Made by a program: the position numbers and the translations under genes
Part shown: positions 36,731 through 46,111 of the stretch, piece after piece
How positions within the stretch are numbered: the stretch's first letter is position 1
Layout of the letters: each line of letters starts with the position of its first letter
Notes under the pieces: model-generated
What the model was told of the DNA's origin: nothing
Databases searched by the model: none
Seen by the model: the letters and a program-made list of their open reading frames with translations, nothing else
Source of the DNA: Lepidodermella squamata
Taxonomy: Eukaryota; Gastrotricha
DNA length: 64,000 nt
Direction of reading: 5' to 3'
Assembly: GCA_047495785.1 (NCBI GenBank)
Contig: JBLDXI010000020.1
Location: 3,100,001 to 3,164,000, forward strand

Positions 36731-39700
36731 TCACACTGATACATTGCGTATAAATGAGTGTCCATGCGCATATGTGCTCACGCCGTCGCTGCGTACCCAT
36801 CTTTTATCATCATATGGACATAGCGCTACTTTAGTACTTTGAATAGTTACCAGCTTATGATTAAACGATCGAATTTGATTGAACGTAGCTTTAGTCACTA
36901 CATGCTTCAATACGCAATCTTTATAGTTTTCAAATTGTATCTGCTTTTTCACACAATGTTTGACAACTCCTTTAGCTTTCTTTACTGATGTCTGTTTATA
37001 GAGCCCAGAGTTATCTCCAGCACTCGAAATTACTGTAGATTTAAAGCTATATGATTTGGATCTCAAGCCAACGAATTCAGTAATGGTTGAAAGGGTAATA
37101 CCTCCCGCGCATTCATCTTTGAACTTACCAATAACTTTCTTGTTCATGTTTGAATGCAATGCGTGATCTTTAGGGTAATCACTGAAGTCCATCAGTTCTT
37201 TGAGACTTTCCATGTCCTTATATATATCTGCTGTTTCTACATGATAACACAGTGAATCAGTATCAGTGAATAAGAGCTTCGCTTTATCGCCATAACTATT
37301 CTTTATCACGTTGTAATGAAAATCATACATTAGAGTTTTCGATAATTCTAAAACGCTGAAACCGACAATAATCGGACGATCAAATTTAATTGATGTTTTT
37401 GCCATATTTACGCTGCATAAATCTTCGGCAATCACTTTGGCATCTTTGAAATTTGGCTTGTTTATCAATTTTTGTAATTTCGTGGATTGAGTCACAAGTC
37501 TAACGTCAACTCTTTTTCTTAGATTCTCCATAGTTTTTCCGAATACGGCATTATTCATTAATTTGAAGAAGTCTTTTTCAAAGTCATTTTTAGCTTCACT
37601 TCTTTTCTTAGTATTAAATTCAATATACGGTGCCAGCCATTTGGACTGCTCAAAGATCAACACTTTATGCACTTTTTTCAAAACCAAACCCATTTTCAAT
37701 GCCTGCTTCAGGTTTCTGTAATGAATAATATAGCGAGTCTTGTCATATAGATTTTGAGTCAGCTTTTTCATGACTGGCGGTTTCGGCAGCTTCAATTCTT
37801 GGATAACATTTTGCATGAAAGGGCTAGGGTTGCAACTTGTCTGCTCAGGGCAGAATGGATAGTCATTATGCGCATCGTGCAGCGTTGCAGGATATTCTAA
37901 ATCTACCATAAACATATATCCAGTGTTATCATCATCTCCTAAATTCATTATAAATTCGGTGGTATATTTATCCAAGTTATTTTCCCATTGATATCGTCCC
38001 AATGGTAATACTTGTGACATGGCATAGCCGTAAAGATTATTAGCATCCAGGTATATTATATATGAATCAGGCTTCGCCGGATCGTATTCTAACATGTATT
38101 TGTTGTTTGCTCCTGCATATCTATGAGTAATTACGCTGACACCGCCTCGAATTCCCTCCTCTACAAATGTTAGCATTTCTTCGTTATCTAATAGTTCGAT
38201 TTGAACTCCGGTTTTCTTCAACATGGCATCCCAGGACAAGCTTGGTGCCGTTAAATAATGAGCAGGATCCAAAGTATAATACTTCATACATGTTTCCCTG
38301 AAACTTTCGAAACAATCAGCTAAAAGTAACACATCAGTTTTCAAATAAAGGTTATGATAGTCTTTCAGTTTTCGACAGCCAAATTCATTATATACACGTT
38401 TAGCGTGTTCATAATCTTCTCGTGATATTGGTACCCGCTCTAATTTCTCATCTATTGAACTTGAGTGAAGGCTGCTAGAAAAATGTTCAATATCTGGTAG
38501 CGAAGGCTCCTCCAATTTTTCAGGGCCATCCATATATTCATAGGGATAAAATCCCTTCTGTTTTATCAGATCTAATTGCAGGTCTGTCAACCTCGAAAAT
38601 TGACTCTTTAAATGAGGAAACGCTCCGTTTGATTTTTTCAAATTTTGTACCAAATCAGCCAAACTTATTGACATGAAATTAAGACTATCCATGAACCTTA
38701 ATTTTCCAACGTTGAAGGAAATGAATTTCTCTGAGCTATTCGCAATCGCTCCTATCTGTAGCAGAGGTTTCTTGCTACGATTTTTCTGATCCTTTGGTAA
38801 TTTATCCCTTTCTTTTATTCTTTCCTCATTTATTTCCTCTATCACTTTTCCAGCTGCCTGTAAAATCAAATGTGCATCATAACCTTTCAAATTATGAAAT
38901 ACAACTGGTATATTGATATTTCTATAGCTATATTTCAAGTTACATAAACTATGAGCTGCACCTCTGTAATAACCTGTCAGATGATCATGATCTCGCACTT
39001 TTTTCAATTTCTCTGAATCATTGACAATGACGCCTTTGCAAATATGACACTGTGATGCCTTATTGTATTCCATTTCTTGTTGCCTTGTCAATTGCATCGC
39101 CTTGTTGGTATTTCTCAGATATGTACTCAAAAAAGATTCGGTTTTTATCAAATATCTCAGAAATTTCTCAGTGCATTCCTCGCCCTCAAATTTTACATAC
39201 CGTGAGGTGATGCTATCCACATCACTTGCAAGGTAAGCACCAAAAGAGTTCGCTACATGTTTCTGAAAAATATTCGAGTTTTCTCCCTTTTTCTCATCTG
39301 TTTTAACCAGGAAACTCTCTGCGTCGCAATAAAATACAAATGGTATTTTTAGTTGTTTGCCATAATTTTTAAACATAACCGATTCGCCCTTGGGCATTTC
39401 AACTTTAACTTTCCCATTTTTCTCATTGCACTTCTGTCTATCAATATGTTGTTGCTTTGACTCAGCGCTATTAAAACCTTGAAAACATTTGAAACACCAG
39501 AATCGCTTATGCTCATGCTTGTTCACTCGTGATAAAAGTGCACTTGGATTTTTAATCCAGCAGTAATGTGCTTGCTTATTTTCAACAATTCTGAGCAGAT
39601 TAACTTCTTCTCGAAATTTTTTATCTGATACGTAAAACGGGAAGAGGACCTCCTTATCAATTTTCCCACATTCAATAATGTTGATTCGTATTTTATTCAT

Positions 39701-40972
39701 ATCTTCCAATTTCGATATATCTTTAATGGTAACTGGGAATTTTACGCCTTCAATTTTTATCGTACTTTCATATTTAACATACTTCGAAACTCGGTAAGCA
39801 TGATCATCAAATCGATGTCGTGAAGCGAGAATGCTCCATATTATGCATTTATTATCTTTGTTCTGGACATTAATGACAGCTTTTTTATTAGCGATCCATT
39901 TGGGTGTCTCAATATATGAGCCAGCTGCCAGCGGCGTATACGTAAATGTACATACGCTTGTATTTCCAATACCTAACAAAGTCCCACCAGTATCTCGCTG
40001 ATGGTATTCTTGAATACTCGACCCCATTTGTGTGAACATATTTTCTACAACACCAGGGATATCTTCGCAACTAATTATTGTTGGGGCTCTCTCATTTGAT
40101 GAACTCCATTTATAAGTTGGTGTCGCGTTATTTTCTTGATAATATAAGGCTGTTATCAACACAGCTTTTACAGGGCCGCGTTCAGTGAATTGTTTCCAAT
40201 ATTCGTTTATTACTTTAGGTTTAATTTTCCTTGCATATTCGAAAAAATCTATTTCATATGTGTTTGTTGGCTCTAAGTCAGTGCGAGAAAGAATATTTCT
40301 GAAATGTCCGAAATTATCAACATTTACTATATGAAAGTAATCATCCTTTTCTAAGCTGTTAGTACCTTTAACGTATTTATATCCATCCGCAATGAGCTGA
40401 TGAAACTTATTGCCATCAATTTTGATCTTATTCATTGTTTTTGGGTTGACAACAAACCCAATCTTTTCCTGTCTTTTAAACATTTTATTTGAATTATCTT
40501 TAATAGCATAGCCCTGTCTTCGCAAGCTTTCATATCTTTCTCCACCTATCAGTATAGGCTCACCATTTATCGGGTCAAATACATATCCTTCTCTTATCTT
40601 ATTTTTATATTTGATTAATATGTTATTTTCAGAATCGTAAGCATGTGTATTTCTAACCATTTTTACAAATTCTCTTGATCCGACTTCAATTTTTCCGCCA
40701 TTTAAAAATGCTATTTTTTTTAGTTGGTTTCTATATTTTTCATATTTATAATTACGTTCTATCAATTGATTAAATATTTCCCCATTAACAGGGATTAAAC
40801 TTCCGTCTTCAGGATTAACAACATGATGAATATACGGCTGACCATTTTTAAGCCATTTTTTACCAATTTCATCATATGTAAAACCCTCTTTAATGTACTT
40901 TCTGAAGGCTTTTCCACCCATTTTCATATCAAAACCCTTTGGACTCTGTATGCACGAATTTTCTTGACTCAT
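36731..40972 (-). CDS. Protein-primed DNA polymerase B
   Basis: 1413 residues, intronless. Residues 10-200 hold about five repeats of a 40-residue motif (NP-x-G-x-I-x3-G-x2-F-x2-LI-x2-GY). A C2H2-like finger (CFKC...H...C) lies near 493-515. The exonuclease has ExoI DAE near 550, ExoII HNLKGYDAH near 693 and ExoIII KTDVLLLAD near 878. An HNH/zinc-like insert (CHIC...RDHDHLTGYYRGAAHSLCN, 642-687), common in Polinton polymerases, precedes ExoII. Polymerase motifs are DANNLYG (976), KLMNNAVFGKT (1137) and DTDS (1237). All catalytic acidic residues are present. It should replicate the element from a terminal protein. The start ATG lies 8 nt after a TATATATAA box. Confidence 0.95.
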   Translation of the reverse strand: MSQENSCIQSPKGFDMKMGGKAFRKYIKEGFTYDEIGKKWLKNGQPYIHHVVNPEDGSLIPVNGEIFNQLIERNYKYEKYRNQLKKIAFLNGGKIEVGSREFVKMVRNTHAYDSENNILIKYKNKIREGYVFDPINGEPILIGGERYESLRRQGYAIKDNSNKMFKRQEKIGFVVNPKTMNKIKIDGNKFHQLIADGYKYVKGTNSLEKDDYFHIVNVDNFGHFRNILSRTDLEPTNTYEIDFFEYARKIKPKVINEYWKQFTERGPVKAVLITALYYQENNATPTYKWSSSNERAPTIISCEDIPGVVENMFTQMGSSIQEYHQRDTGGTLLGIGNTSVCTFTYTPLAAGSYIETPKWIANKKAVINVQNKDNKCIIWSILASRHRFDDHAYRVSKYVKYESTIKIEGVKFPVTIKDISKLEDMNKIRINIIECGKIDKEVLFPFYVSDKKFREEVNLLRIVENKQAHYCWIKNPSALLSRVNKHEHKRFWCFKCFQGFNSAESKQQHIDRQKCNEKNGKVKVEMPKGESVMFKNYGKQLKIPFVFYCDAESFLVKTDEKKGENSNIFQKHVANSFGAYLASDVDSITSRYVKFEGEECTEKFLRYLIKTESFLSTYLRNTNKAMQLTRQQEMEYNKASQCHICKGVIVNDSEKLKKVRDHDHLTGYYRGAAHSLCNLKYSYRNINIPVVFHNLKGYDAHLILQAAGKVIEEINEERIKERDKLPKDQKNRSKKPLLQIGAIANSSEKFISFNVGKLRFMDSLNFMSISLADLVQNLKKSNGAFPHLKSQFSRLTDLQLDLIKQKGFYPYEYMDGPEKLEEPSLPDIEHFSSSLHSSSIDEKLERVPISREDYEHAKRVYNEFGCRKLKDYHNLYLKTDVLLLADCFESFRETCMKYYTLDPAHYLTAPSLSWDAMLKKTGVQIELLDNEEMLTFVEEGIRGGVSVITHRYAGANNKYMLEYDPAKPDSYIIYLDANNLYGYAMSQVLPLGRYQWENNLDKYTTEFIMNLGDDDNTGYMFMVDLEYPATLHDAHNDYPFCPEQTSCNPSPFMQNVIQELKLPKPPVMKKLTQNLYDKTRYIIHYRNLKQALKMGLVLKKVHKVLIFEQSKWLAPYIEFNTKKRSEAKNDFEKDFFKLMNNAVFGKTMENLRKRVDVRLVTQSTKLQKLINKPNFKDAKVIAEDLCSVNMAKTSIKFDRPIIVGFSVLELSKTLMYDFHYNVIKNSYGDKAKLLFTDTDSLCYHVETADIYKDMESLKELMDFSDYPKDHALHSNMNKKVIGKFKDECAGGITLSTITEFVGLRSKSYSFKSTVISSAGDNSGLYKQTSVKKAKGVVKHCVKKQIQFENYKDCVLKHVVTKATFNQIRSFNHKLVTIQSTKVALCPYDDKRWVRSDGVSTYAHGHSFIRNVSV

Positions 40973-41098
40973 TCTTATATATATTATATTAAGAAAATAA
41001 TTCCTTATATAGAAATTTCAATTTTTTTCTTTTTCCATATTCTTTTTGGAAATGCTTAAAGAATTATTTTCTTGATATAATATATATAGAAATTCACT
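40973..41098. promoter_or_regulatory. Symmetric divergent promoter, polymerase / AT-hook gene
   Basis: The two halves are inverted copies: read toward each gene one finds AATTATTTTCTT(A/G)AT followed by AATATATATA and, 8-16 nt later, the ATG. The mirrored 30-bp blocks suggest the two genes share one early-type promoter element. It differs from the TCTA motif of the virion genes. Confidence 0.6.
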
Positions 41099-41350
41099 AT
41101 GACAACAATTAATAAGCAACCCAGAGGTAGACCTAAAAAATACCTGACAGAAGAAGAAAAATTATTAGCATATAAAGAGGTTCATAAAAACAGCTGTAAG
41201 AAGTACTGGCGTGAAACGTTTCACATGGCGCAATTGAACGATACGATTCTTAATACGACAGATAAGCTGTTGGTTATTTCAGAAAAGCAATTGGAGGAAC
41301 TTGTCAGTAACATCATCGCGAATAAATTGAAAAATATTTTCTTGACTTGA
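41099..41350 (+). CDS. Small AT-hook-like protein
   Basis: 83 residues. RGRPKKY at residues 9-15 matches an AT-hook core, followed by a charged helix with CKKYWR. Divergent from the polymerase. Probably a DNA-binding regulator or packaging accessory; no family assigned. Similar small RGRPKKY proteins occur in other Polintons as far as I recall. Confidence 0.6.
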   Translation: MTTINKQPRGRPKKYLTEEEKLLAYKEVHKNSCKKYWRETFHMAQLNDTILNTTDKLLVISEKQLEELVSNIIANKLKNIFLT

Positions 41351-41470
41351 TATATAGATGTGAAATATAAATATTACTTAACGCATTGAAGCCAGTTTGA
41401 ACTCATTCTTATATATCCACCCTTTTCCCATTTTGACTCAGTAGGGAGTAATTCATAAATGCATCACTCT
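41351..41470. other. Short intergenic spacer
   Basis: Lies between the convergent AT-hook and integrase genes; contains two AT-rich ttcttgatatata-type stretches and no gene. Confidence 0.3.
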
Positions 41471-42937
41471 CTAATCAATGATATTTTCTGCTTTTTCCCA
41501 TGTAGGATGGTCATATCCTGCCCATTTAATTAAAACCATATCTTTCCCTTTAACTTTCTTCCTTTGTAATATTTGCTCAACTCGGTGAATACTGTTGTCA
41601 TATAAATCACTCTCATTTATTTTAGATTTTAGTAACTCCTGCTCATAAAAACTTCCAACTACTTCCTCTCCGTCTAATGCTTTTAATTTATATGTTCTTG
41701 GATATGTATCATTGACTTTTACTATTCTCAACAATTCTTCAGACCAATTTGGATGAAATCCTTTTTCAAAATGCTCTTTAATCCTACTAATCCTGACAAT
41801 GTCATTCAGCATGAATTTTGGCTTTTTCAATTTTGGCGAGGGATTAGGATAGAGACTTCGTAATACCCTTTCTTTGTTATTCGGATTTACTGCTTCTGAC
41901 GGGGTCATCTTAATTGATCTATGATTCTTATTGTTATAAGCATCCAACAAAGTATCTAACATATTTATCCATCTTCGTGTATTTTCGAGAGTAAACCTCT
42001 TCCACATCATAGTTTTAAGTGTTCTATTAAATCGCTCTATAATTGGGTTATGAAAGTTTTCATACGTCGAATATCTGATGACATCATTTGTTTTTAACCA
42101 TTTTGTGAATATTGAGTTATAAAATTCACTACCTTCATCAACCCAAATATTGTTTGGTTTTCTGTTACTTTTATTTATAACAGTCATGAATGCGTCAAAT
42201 ACAGTTTTAGCATCTTTTGTTTTTAATGGGACAGCCCATGCATATTTTGAAAAGCAATCAATGATAGTTAAAAGATATTTGTAGCCATCATTGTCATCTG
42301 CCAAGTCAACCATGAAACATATATCCATTCCCCATGTTTCATCAACATCATGGAGGATAACCCTGCGTCTTGGAAATCGCTTTCTAACCGGTTTATGTAA
42401 TTCATCAGCTAGAATTGGGAAGTTTACTTTACTCGTTTCTAAAGGTTCGGAAAGATTAGGAACATGCTTGATTTTCTTAATCTTTTTAGTTTCATTTTTA
42501 CTTACTAGTTTTGGCTCTTCATAACTTACTTTCGTCTTTCGTTCACGAAGTGTCATTCCTTTTCCTTGAAACTTATCAGCTAAACCACCCTCTGTAAACG
42601 TTTTGTAAACAAAAGCTGCCATCAGTTTTTCATTACTATTTTTATTCGGATCCTTAGCAATTTTCAAAGCTTTTTCAGCCAAAATTCTATCAGATATTGT
42701 TCGTGGCTCCCTATCTCTATGAAAATAATAAGCTGCATCATGTTCCATTGCTGCTCTATCCAAATCATTTATGCCTTTGTATCCTTCGTTTATCCTTTGA
42801 ATAAATTTAGTGCCGGGGCCAGCATATGAATACTTGTTCGTATTGTTAAAACTACCTTTCCGCACATATTCACCGAAACCTGGAAAACTAGGTAAATGCA
42901 ATTCGGTCGGCAAGTTATTAATTATCTGATCAAACAT
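41471..42937 (-). CDS. PLA2-integrase-chromodomain fusion protein
   Basis: 488 residues. Residues 35-95 carry YAGPGTKF and, at 66-70, HDAAY, the Ca-loop and His-Asp signature of parvovirus VP1-type phospholipase A2. After a basic linker, residues 178-195 (ELHKPVRKRFPRRRV) are the usual lead-in of Polinton integrase. The DDE core is D205 (WGMDICF), D267 (NIWVDEGSEF) and E301 (NPIIERFNRTL). The C-terminus (HRVEQIL...KWAGY...TWEKAENI) is a chromodomain. The integrase should insert element ends with a 6-bp stagger; PLA2 may act at membranes in virion entry. One frame encodes both, so either a fused protein is cleaved later or PLA2 is supplied by the separate copies to the right. TCTAGC lies 18 nt before the ATG. 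Confidence 0.9.
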   Translation of the reverse strand: MFDQIINNLPTELHLPSFPGFGEYVRKGSFNNTNKYSYAGPGTKFIQRINEGYKGINDLDRAAMEHDAAYYFHRDREPRTISDRILAEKALKIAKDPNKNSNEKLMAAFVYKTFTEGGLADKFQGKGMTLRERKTKVSYEEPKLVSKNETKKIKKIKHVPNLSEPLETSKVNFPILADELHKPVRKRFPRRRVILHDVDETWGMDICFMVDLADDNDGYKYLLTIIDCFSKYAWAVPLKTKDAKTVFDAFMTVINKSNRKPNNIWVDEGSEFYNSIFTKWLKTNDVIRYSTYENFHNPIIERFNRTLKTMMWKRFTLENTRRWINMLDTLLDAYNNKNHRSIKMTPSEAVNPNNKERVLRSLYPNPSPKLKKPKFMLNDIVRISRIKEHFEKGFHPNWSEELLRIVKVNDTYPRTYKLKALDGEEVVGSFYEQELLKSKINESDLYDNSIHRVEQILQRKKVKGKDMVLIKWAGYDHPTWEKAENIID

Positions 42938-42949
42938 TTCTGAAGTATA

Positions 42950-42955
42950 GCTAGA
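42950..42955 (-). promoter_or_regulatory. TCTA promoter motif of PLA2-integrase
   Basis: TCTAGC followed by an AT-rich stretch, starting 18 nt before the ATG at 42937. Repeated with each downstream PLA2 copy. Confidence 0.55.
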
Positions 42956-43012
42956 AGTTCAATGGTTTTAAAAAATCCTAATATTTTCTAAATTTCTAAT
43001 ATATTTATAAGA

Positions 43013-43348
43013 ATGATTAATTTCGATGATATAGTTTCCAAAGGCAGTAATAATTATATAAATCCAAATCCGTTTTTCCCACAGCATCCTGCTAGAATAT
43101 TAATTATCGGGCCTAGTAATTCAGGTAAAACTAATGATTTGCTGAACATCATACATAACTCATTTTTTCATAAAATATACGTTTATTCCAAAACACTTGA
43201 TGAGGATAAGTATCAATTTCTAATAAATGTTCAACATCGGAAAGAAGAGGAATTAAAGAAATCGGGTATCTCCGAAAGTCTCATTCATTTTAGCACAGAT
43301 TTAAAAGATGTAATACCTATGGAAGATCTGGATAATCTGGATAATTAG
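43013..43348 (+). pseudogene. Truncated packaging ATPase, array copy 1
   Basis: Encodes the first 107 residues of the ATPase including GPSNSGKT, then stops within a few codons at a junction (gataatctggataattagg) with reversed PLA2 sequence. It lacks Walker B, so it is not a working ATPase. Confidence 0.85.
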
Positions 43349-43511
43349 GAACATGCTTGATTTTCTTAATCTTTTTAGTTTCATTTTTACTTACTAGTTT
43401 TGGCTCTTCATAACTTACTTTCGTCTTTCGTTCACGAAGTGTCATTCCTTTTCCTTGAAACTTATCAGCTAAACCACCCTCTGTAAACGTTTTGTAAACA
43501 AAAGCTGCCAT
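43317..43511 (-). pseudogene. PLA2 C-terminal fragment, short unit 1
   Basis: Only residues 107-161 of the PLA2 part remain, without HDAAY, ending in a short novel tail from the ATPase junction. Not expected to be active. Confidence 0.8.
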
Positions 43512-43638
43512 CAGTTTTTCATTACTATTTTACTATTTCTTCTAATAAATGTTCAACATCGGAAAGAAGAGGAATTAAAGAAATCGGGTATCTCCGAAAG
43601 TCTCATTCATTTTAGCACAGATTTAAAAGATGTAATAC

Positions 43639-44148
43639 CTATGGAAGATCTGGATAATCTGGATAATTAGGAACATGCTTGATTTTCTTAATCTTTTTAG
43701 TTTCATTTTTACTTACTAGTTTTGGCTCTTCATAACTTACTTTCGTCTTTCGTTCACGAAGTGTCATTCCTTTTCCTTGAAACTTATCAGCTAAACCACC
43801 CTCTGTAAACGTTTTGTAAACAAAAGCTGCCATCAGTTTTTCATTACTATTTTTATTCGGATCCTTAGCAATTTTCAAAGCTTTTTCAGCCAAAATTCTA
43901 TCAGATATTGTTCGTGGCTCCCTATCTCTATGAAAATAATAAGCTGCATCATGTTCCATTGCTGCTCTATCCAAATCATTTATGCCTTTGTATCCTTCGT
44001 TTATCCTTTGAATAAATTTAGTGCCGGGGCCAGCATATGAATACTTGTTCGTATTGTTAAAACTACCTTTCCGCACATATTCACCGAAACCTGGAAAACT
44101 AGGTAAATGCAATTCGGTCGGCAAGTTATTAATTATCTGATCAAACAT
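43639..44148 (-). CDS. Free-standing PLA2-domain protein, copy 1
   Basis: 169 residues, identical to residues 1-161 of the PLA2-integrase protein, then a short tail (YPDYPDLP) created by the junction. The GPG loop and HDAAY are kept and the integrase core is missing. Its promoter with TCTAGC is duplicated too, so the copy could be expressed. It is either a decay product of recombination or a way to make separate PLA2. Confidence 0.65.
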   Translation of the reverse strand: MFDQIINNLPTELHLPSFPGFGEYVRKGSFNNTNKYSYAGPGTKFIQRINEGYKGINDLDRAAMEHDAAYYFHRDREPRTISDRILAEKALKIAKDPNKNSNEKLMAAFVYKTFTEGGLADKFQGKGMTLRERKTKVSYEEPKLVSKNETKKIKKIKHVPNYPDYPDLP

Positions 44149-44223
44149 TTCTGAAGTATAGCTAGAAGTTCAATGGTTTTAAAAAATCCTAATATTTTCT
44201 AAATTTCTAATATATTTATAAGA

Positions 44224-44361
44224 ATGATTAATTTCGATGATATAGTTTCCAAAGGCAGTAATAATTATATAAATCCAAATCCGTTTTTCCCACAGCATCC
44301 TGCTAGAATATTAATTATCGGGCCTAGTAATTCAGGTAAAACTAATGAGAAGAGGAATTAA
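44224..44361 (+). pseudogene. ATPase 5' fragment, array copy 2
   Basis: 45 residues: the ATPase N-terminus up to SGKTN, then an internal deletion shifts it to a stop. Walker B absent. Confidence 0.8.
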
Positions 44362-44421
44362 AGAAATCGGGTATCTCCGAAAGTCTCATTCATTTTAGCA
44401 CAGATTTAAAAGATGTAATAC

Positions 44422-44931
44422 CTATGGAAGATCTGGATAATCTGGATAATTAGGAACATGCTTGATTTTCTTAATCTTTTTAGTTTCATTTTTACTTACT
44501 AGTTTTGGCTCTTCATAACTTACTTTCGTCTTTCGTTCACGAAGTGTCATTCCTTTTCCTTGAAACTTATCAGCTAAACCACCCTCTGTAAACGTTTTGT
44601 AAACAAAAGCTGCCATCAGTTTTTCATTACTATTTTTATTCGGATCCTTAGCAATTTTCAAAGCTTTTTCAGCCAAAATTCTATCAGATATTGTTCGTGG
44701 CTCCCTATCTCTATGAAAATAATAAGCTGCATCATGTTCCATTGCTGCTCTATCCAAATCATTTATGCCTTTGTATCCTTCGTTTATCCTTTGAATAAAT
44801 TTAGTGCCGGGGCCAGCATATGAATACTTGTTCGTATTGTTAAAACTACCTTTCCGCACATATTCACCGAAACCTGGAAAACTAGGTAAATGCAATTCGG
44901 TCGGCAAGTTATTAATTATCTGATCAAACAT
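44422..44931 (-). CDS. Free-standing PLA2-domain protein, copy 2
   Basis: Same 169-residue product as at 43639-44148, with the same tail and the same upstream motif, 783 bp away. Confidence 0.65.
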   Translation of the reverse strand: MFDQIINNLPTELHLPSFPGFGEYVRKGSFNNTNKYSYAGPGTKFIQRINEGYKGINDLDRAAMEHDAAYYFHRDREPRTISDRILAEKALKIAKDPNKNSNEKLMAAFVYKTFTEGGLADKFQGKGMTLRERKTKVSYEEPKLVSKNETKKIKKIKHVPNYPDYPDLP

Positions 44932-45006
44932 TTCTGAAGTATAGCTAGAAGTTCAATGGTTTTAAAAAATCCTAATATTTTCTAAATTTCTAATATATTT
45001 ATAAGA

Positions 45007-45144
45007 ATGATTAATTTCGATGATATAGTTTCCAAAGGCAGTAATAATTATATAAATCCAAATCCGTTTTTCCCACAGCATCCTGCTAGAATATTAATTA
45101 TCGGGCCTAGTAATTCAGGTAAAACTAATGAGAAGAGGAATTAA
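45007..45144 (+). pseudogene. ATPase 5' fragment, array copy 3
   Basis: Identical in structure to 44224-44361. Confidence 0.8.
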
Positions 45145-45204
45145 AGAAATCGGGTATCTCCGAAAGTCTCATTCATTTTAGCACAGATTTAAAAGATGTA
45201 ATAC

Positions 45205-45399
45205 CTATGGAAGATCTGGATAATCTGGATAATTAGGAACATGCTTGATTTTCTTAATCTTTTTAGTTTCATTTTTACTTACTAGTTTTGGCTCTTCATA
45301 ACTTACTTTCGTCTTTCGTTCACGAAGTGTCATTCCTTTTCCTTGAAACTTATCAGCTAAACCACCCTCTGTAAACGTTTTGTAAACAAAAGCTGCCAT
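45205..45399 (-). pseudogene. PLA2 C-terminal fragment, short unit 2
   Basis: Same fragment as 43317-43511, without the catalytic HDAAY. Confidence 0.8.
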
Positions 45400-45526
45400 C
45401 AGTTTTTCATTACTATTTTACTATTTCTTCTAATAAATGTTCAACATCGGAAAGAAGAGGAATTAAAGAAATCGGGTATCTCCGAAAGTCTCATTCATTT
45501 TAGCACAGATTTAAAAGATGTAATAC

Positions 45527-46036
45527 CTATGGAAGATCTGGATAATCTGGATAATTAGGAACATGCTTGATTTTCTTAATCTTTTTAGTTTCATTTTTAC
45601 TTACTAGTTTTGGCTCTTCATAACTTACTTTCGTCTTTCGTTCACGAAGTGTCATTCCTTTTCCTTGAAACTTATCAGCTAAACCACCCTCTGTAAACGT
45701 TTTGTAAACAAAAGCTGCCATCAGTTTTTCATTACTATTTTTATTCGGATCCTTAGCAATTTTCAAAGCTTTTTCAGCCAAAATTCTATCAGATATTGTT
45801 CGTGGCTCCCTATCTCTATGAAAATAATAAGCTGCATCATGTTCCATTGCTGCTCTATCCAAATCATTTATGCCTTTGTATCCTTCGTTTATCCTTTGAA
45901 TAAATTTAGTGCCGGGGCCAGCATATGAATACTTGTTCGTATTGTTAAAACTACCTTTCCGCACATATTCACCGAAACCTGGAAAACTAGGTAAATGCAA
46001 TTCGGTCGGCAAGTTATTAATTATCTGATCAAACAT
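45527..46036 (-). CDS. Free-standing PLA2-domain protein, copy 3
   Basis: Third 169-residue copy with complete GPG and HDAAY motifs. It is divergent from the only full-length ATPase gene (46112), sharing the same intergenic promoter as the fusion gene does at 42938-43012. Confidence 0.65.
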   Translation of the reverse strand: MFDQIINNLPTELHLPSFPGFGEYVRKGSFNNTNKYSYAGPGTKFIQRINEGYKGINDLDRAAMEHDAAYYFHRDREPRTISDRILAEKALKIAKDPNKNSNEKLMAAFVYKTFTEGGLADKFQGKGMTLRERKTKVSYEEPKLVSKNETKKIKKIKHVPNYPDYPDLP

Positions 46037-46093
46037 TTCTGAAGTATAGCTAGAAGTTCAATGGTTTTAAAAAATCCTAATATTTTCTAAATT

Positions 46094-46111
46094 TCTAATA
46101 TATTTATAAGA
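46094..46111 (+). promoter_or_regulatory. TCTA promoter motif of packaging ATPase
   Basis: TCTAATATATTTATAAGA starts 18 nt before the ATG. Same spacing as in the virion genes. Confidence 0.55.

Larger units (their letters stand above)
43317..46111. repeat. Tandem amplification of the PLA2/ATPase divergent region
   Basis: Identical junctions recur at about 43338, 43660, 44443, 45226 and 45548, with spacings of 322, 783, 783 and 322 bp. Long units contain a complete PLA2 domain, the divergent promoter and the ATPase 5' end. Short units contain only fragments of both genes. Two other junction types recur: tttttcattactattttactatttc (short units) and actaatgagaag (long units). The copies look nearly identical, so the amplification is recent or homogenised. 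Confidence 0.9.
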
